The notes beneath the pieces are model-generated. The model did not search any database. It was given only the letters and a program-made list of their open reading frames with translations, and was not told the origin of the DNA. A DNA stretch of 64,000 bases. Source: Anas platyrhynchos (lineage: Eukaryota > Chordata > Aves > Anseriformes > Anatidae). Shown piece after piece: positions 60,186 through 64,000 of the stretch. Within the stretch, counting starts at the first letter, position 1. Each line of letters opens with the position of its first letter. Where the stretch lies: the NCBI RefSeq assembly GCF_047663525.1, contig NC_092589.1:62491501-62555500 (forward strand), in the 5' to 3' direction. Made by a program: the position numbers and the translations under genes.

Positions 60186-61892
60186 GTATAAAAACAAAGA
60201 GCATGGCTTGTTTGACTATCATGTTGGCTTATGTAGAGTATTTGAGTGACTTCAGGCTTTCAAAGGAGTGTTTAGCTGGTCATGATGTTTGCATAACAGA
60301 GACAATTACAACACAAGTATTTTTGTTGCAGCCCAGACTTGTTCAAAAGTTGTTTTTAAGTATCAGGAATGAGGTAGTTTCACTGAAAGGATAGGAATCA
60401 AGACCGTGCATTGTGCCTATGATTTTTGGTAGCTGGCCACTTAGTAATCTGTAGCAGTGATGCCAGCTCTGACTCACTGGGTGCTCTGAATGCTTCCAGT
60501 GGCAAGGAGTTGTTGCTTGCCATAACTGTGAGGCAGGTAGGCGGATACATTTACGCACCATCCAAATAATTTGTGCACAAATGATTTCTGCCCTTTATAT
60601 CTCAGATCAGCGTATATGTTATGCCTTGTCCATGGACTTTTCCTTTCTTAGGGGGAATGGGCAGAAGGTGTTTCTAAACCAATTTCTGCAGTCTTTAAGC
60701 TGCTTCTTTCCCAGGTCTTTGTGAAATTCAGGCAGGAGATTGTCTCTGAAAAGGCACGCTCCTGTTAGCACACTCCTGACTACCATCCTTTGTTTCTTAT
60801 TGTAAAGAAATCCATGGCTTAAATAAGGGAAGACCAACAGGATCCCAGAAAACATAGATGCAGATTATTGTCACTAAACCAACTTGCTTAGTCTGTGGCT
60901 TGTTATCAAGGAGCCTTTAGGAAAATGAATTGTCCCAAAACTGTTTTCAAATGGTAGATTGTGTTCTGTGCGTGTTCTGCCTGTCAAGTTGTGAACTTCT
61001 AATGGTTTTATAACTTGGTTTTAGTATTAACCTCTAGTTCAGGCATGGAAGTTTTATGCTTTAAGACATTTAATTTTTATGCTTTATGGCATTTTCAGGC
61101 TTTATGCTCGGTCTTGAAACTGAAAAGTTGGCAGTGGGATGTTTTACTCCTTTTATCATGAGCGCTTTCATTGAAGATAACTCAATGAAATACATAGGTG
61201 GCGGGTTGATGAATGGAAAGTTAAGGCCCCTTACAAATTTGGAAGGAAGGGTTGGTGTGATGTATGTATTTAGGGAAACTGAGGCTGTCTGGAATGCCCT
61301 GTGTTCCTTTTCCCTCCCTGACATCTTCCTCAAAAGAACAAAACTAGAAGTTAGAACATGTATCTTTAGAACAGTTTTTAAGGACTTATAAGGGAGTGTG
61401 AACCCACTTCAGTATGCCATTCAATACACATTTCCAGTGTTTATGTAAAACACATGTGTAGTACTCTGTCCTTGCCCTTTTTTCTTTTTTGTACCCTTGC
61501 CTCCATTCAGTCTGTTCTGCATATTTTAGAATTCACAGTATGAAAATATTTCACACTTAATGACTGAGTTAGTTTAATAATTGAGAGATAATAAGGAAGG
61601 TAGAAGGTTTCCCTGTATCAGCATATGGAGTACTGTATGACCTGTCCCTGCCCATGTCCAGCTGTTAAATGAAACTACATCATTGGTTTACTCTTTAAAT
61701 GGCTTAAATTGTGGCGGAGTTGCATGCTTCCAGAGGGAAGGAAGGTTTGTCCATGAAAATGGTTTTGTAGGCAGCATTCCCTAATACCCATTTAGGAAAA
61801 AGAGTCTGTAGCTTAGCATTGAACAGCCTGCAAGTGGCAGAGTTCTGAAAAGCCTGAGCTCATTTGACTTTGTAAAACTTTCTCTCATCTAG
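60186..61892 (+). other. STX7 intron 4
   Basis: About 1.7 kb, phase 0. No embedded feature recognised. Confidence 0.8.
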
Positions 61893-62030
61893 CGTCAAAG
61901 AAAAATACAGAAAGATCGTCTTGTGGGGGAATTCACCACAGCACTAACAAATTTCCAAAGGCTGCAAAGGCAAGCTGCTGAGAAAGAAAAAGACTTTGTA
62001 GCCAGAGTAAGAGCCAGCTCGAGGGTATCT
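61893..62030 (+). CDS. STX7: STX7 coding exon 4 (residues 82-127)
   Basis: Acceptor TCTCTCATCTAG|C, donor GTATCT|GTAAGT; 138 bp, 46 whole codons. It reads [40 protein letters not shown] and ASSRVS. Helix Hc of the Habc domain. Confidence 0.96.
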
Positions 62031-62751
62031 GTAAGTATTGGGAAATACGCTATTATGCTCTGTTTACAGTTGTGTTGGTGGTGTTCAGTGTCAAACTTGG
62101 CTCTGTAATGCTTTTTACAAGGGCTCATATTTGACTGCAGATACTGCAGAACATGCGCAATATAAGCATAGTGGCTTTCGTTGCTTACTTCTATGCATAG
62201 CTGAGTTACATAGTTCGTTTTATAGTAAAGGCTGAATTGCATTGAAACGATAACTTCTGAAATCTGTTACTTTTTCCTTTATCACATAAAAGCATGCACT
62301 GCCCCTATGTTTGTACATTAGCCTTGCAAAAGCAATTTTCAGCAGATCTTGAAATACTTCTGCTGGACATTTAGATATCGGGACTTTTCCTACCAGGAAG
62401 AACCACCTGCAAGATCTCTATGCAGTATTGATGTGAAGAAGTGTTGAGAAGCTGAGATATTCATTGTTAGCATATCAATTTTGCCCTTTTATTATGTACC
62501 AAATACATGCTGCTGTAGTTGTAAATTTTAACAGGCATTTAGTGAGCTGAATGTTTTTGCTTGTACTTCAGCTTTATGCATGCATAAAGCAAAATTGGGC
62601 AATGAACATGTTAAATCGTGTTTCAGTTTGTAGTTGACTTACAAATCTTGTAACATTTTCTCATTGTTGAAATGCTGACAATGCTCCTTTCAGGTCCATA
62701 ATGTTTTTACTTTTTTTTTTTTTTTTTTTTTTTTTCATACACCGAATGTAG
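62031..62751 (+). other. STX7 intron 5 with 25-base T-run
   Basis: 721 bp, phase 0. A run of 25 T bases (62711-62735) sits 16 bases before the AG at 62750-62751 and forms most of the polypyrimidine tract. Confidence 0.85.
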
Positions 62752-62804
62752 GGTGGTGCTCCTGAAGACAACTACAAAGAAGGAACACTTGTCTCTTGGG
62801 ACAC
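62752..62804 (+). CDS. STX7: STX7 coding exon 5 (residues 128-145)
   Basis: Acceptor CGAATGTAG|GG, donor GACAC|GTAAGC; 53 bp. It reads GGAPEDNYKEGTLVSWD plus two bases of a Thr codon. This is the flexible linker and the least conserved exon compared with mammals. Confidence 0.93.
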
Positions 62805-63561
62805 GTAAGCTGAATTTAAGCCTTAACCTAATTCAAATTAATAAATGGCCTGCAGGAAAGAGTTGCTGACTTTCTGATCAGTCACCTTTTTCAGGAGGGA
62901 GTAGGAATAGGTTGGTTTTTAGTCAGGGGCTTTCTTCCACAGGGCAAGTATGGAGAAGTCTTCTCGTTGGGATACGTGGGAAGAAAAACAAGCAATTCCC
63001 ATTATCTTCCACTCCCACCCCCTTTTTTTCTTTTTTTTTTTCTCCAAGCTTCAGTTTCAAACATCTCCTTAGGCTTCCCCAAGTCCATGTCTGGGCTTTG
63101 GGACACCCAAACTTAGGTAAGCACAGTCTGTGAATAGAGTACAACTGTTAAGTTTTGGTTGATCACGTGGGATCTCCTGTTGCTTTCATACTCTACAAGA
63201 ACTACACGGCAGTCTCAGATTCTGTTGGTGTTGGTCATCTTATTTTTGCCTAAAATGGATTTAAACTCTGCACTTCGTAATTCAGATGAAACTTTGTCCT
63301 TGCATTCATGCTTGGAATTTCCAATGAGCTAGCTCTATGCTATGTGCAAATTTGCTACAGCAGCAACTTCCTCTATCAAAGATGTAATTGCTAGACCTTC
63401 TCTGTTGGCGAGGCATGCAAGGATAAAAAAAAGTGTGTTTTGTTAACTGATAAAGTTTGTGCAGTATGTATTTGCCTGTCATCTTATTCTTCTTATTCTG
63501 AGTTATTTCTCATGGTGACTATTTAATTCTGGGTTTGTTTGGTTGGTTTTTGTTTTGACAG
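62805..63561 (+). other. STX7 intron 6
   Basis: 757 bp, phase 2. C/T-rich stretch near 63001-63042; no gene. Confidence 0.8.
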
Positions 63562-63652
63562 TCAACCTCAAGCACAAGTGCAAGATGAAGAAATCACAGA
63601 AGATGACCTCCGTCTTATTGAGGAGAGGGAATCTTCCATTAGGCAGCTTGAG
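63562..63652 (+). CDS. STX7: STX7 coding exon 6 (residues 145-175), last in window
   Basis: Acceptor TTTTGACAG|T, donor CTTGAG|GTAAGT; 91 bp. It reads [20 protein letters not shown] then [10 protein letters not shown], ending in phase 0. This is the end of the linker and the first turns of the SNARE coiled coil; the rest of the SNARE motif and the membrane anchor must be encoded beyond 64000. Confidence 0.95.
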
Positions 63653-64000
63653 GTAAGTGTATGTGGTTTTACAGCAGATCTCAGAATATGCTTTAAAAAC
63701 AAAACAAAGCAAAAACAGTTTTATACTGGTATAAGCATTAATTGCAGGCATAAATAAATCCTTGGGGAATTGGGGTTGGGCACTGTTTGTGGGTATTTTT
63801 TTCTTCAAATCAACAAATATTGTCTTTTATATGGTATGTGAAATGTGCATTAGAAATCTATTGTAGAAAAGCCAGGTTTTGATACTGTGCCTAACCCAAG
63901 TGGTTCAGTTGAGGATTAAAACATGCTTGTTTGATTATGAGGAAAAGGATTATTGCTGTTGTGTGTTGTTGTTTTTTAAACTATAAGTGAAGCAAAGCTG
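63653..64000 (+). other. STX7 intron 7 (partial)
   Basis: The intron continues past the window edge; nothing recognisable inside. Confidence 0.8.

Larger units (their letters stand above)
37480..64000 (+). other. STX7: STX7 gene, 5' part (runs off the right edge)
   Basis: Syntaxin-7, a Qa-SNARE that with VTI1B, STX8 and VAMP8 or VAMP7 drives homotypic late-endosome and late endosome-lysosome fusion. The window has the CpG-island promoter, one non-coding exon and six coding exons, all with GT-AG junctions and phase-compatible joins, giving residues 1-175 of about 260. They cover the N-terminal Habc bundle (about 10-127), the linker (about 128-160, with [16 protein letters not shown]) and the first turns of the SNARE helix. 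The remaining SNARE motif and the C-terminal membrane anchor lie beyond 64000. It is STX7 rather than STX12 by [34 protein letters not shown] and the TAAR neighbourhood. Confidence 0.95.

Noticed and set aside
1-64000. CRISPR arrays, prokaryotic operons, phage or integron features
   Set aside because: No direct-repeat/spacer arrays or bacterial gene organisation; intron-split vertebrate genes and CR1 repeats throughout.

Overview
The window is vertebrate nuclear DNA, almost certainly from a bird. It is AT-rich with long non-coding stretches and intron-split genes. The only interspersed repeat family I recognise is CR1, the dominant avian LINE, with seven pieces; I see no Alu, L1 or B1/B2-like elements. 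The proteins are trace amine-associated receptors (TAARs) and syntaxin-7 that differ moderately from the mammalian proteins. I cannot fix the species from sequence alone.

Layout. The left half (about 5.4-30.4 kb) is a compact TAAR cluster of three intact receptor genes, all on the + strand: TAAR1 (5545-6543), TAAR2 (16256-17293) and TAAR5 (29393-30421). Each encodes a 332-345 residue seven-helix receptor with the amine-binding Asp in helix 3 and the TAAR signature in helix 7. Strong splice acceptors lie upstream of all three ATGs, which suggests untranslated (or, for TAAR2, possibly short coding) first exons. A TATA box and splice donor about 1 kb upstream of TAAR5 fit such a leader exon. The TAAR1 leader holds two short upstream ORFs. 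From 30.4 to 37.5 kb there is no gene, but a cluster of homeodomain/POU-type sites at 34.3-34.5 kb is a candidate control element.

The right half is the 5' two-thirds of STX7 (syntaxin-7, an endosomal/lysosomal Qa-SNARE), also on +. A CpG-island promoter and non-coding exon lie at about 37.5-37.9 kb, and six coding exons (44782-63652) encode residues 1-175, running off the right edge near the start of the SNARE motif. The order TAAR1-TAAR2-TAAR5-STX7, all in one orientation, matches the vertebrate TAAR locus (human 6q23, between VNN1 and STX7). Relative to mammals, no TAAR3, 4 or 6-9 is visible. The TAARs are amine-sensing GPCRs with restricted expression, while STX7 is a housekeeping membrane-fusion gene. 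They are neighbours by ancient synteny, not by function, and the CpG island is the probable boundary between them.

CR1 LINE fragments account for most of the remaining recognisable content. Two keep reading frames of about 310 codons through the reverse transcriptase FADD motif to the C-terminus, and one is flanked by an unusually long (20 nt, 2 mismatches) direct repeat. I found no RNA genes, CRISPR arrays, operons or prokaryotic features, and no clearly new biological system. The most interesting points are regulatory and evolutionary.
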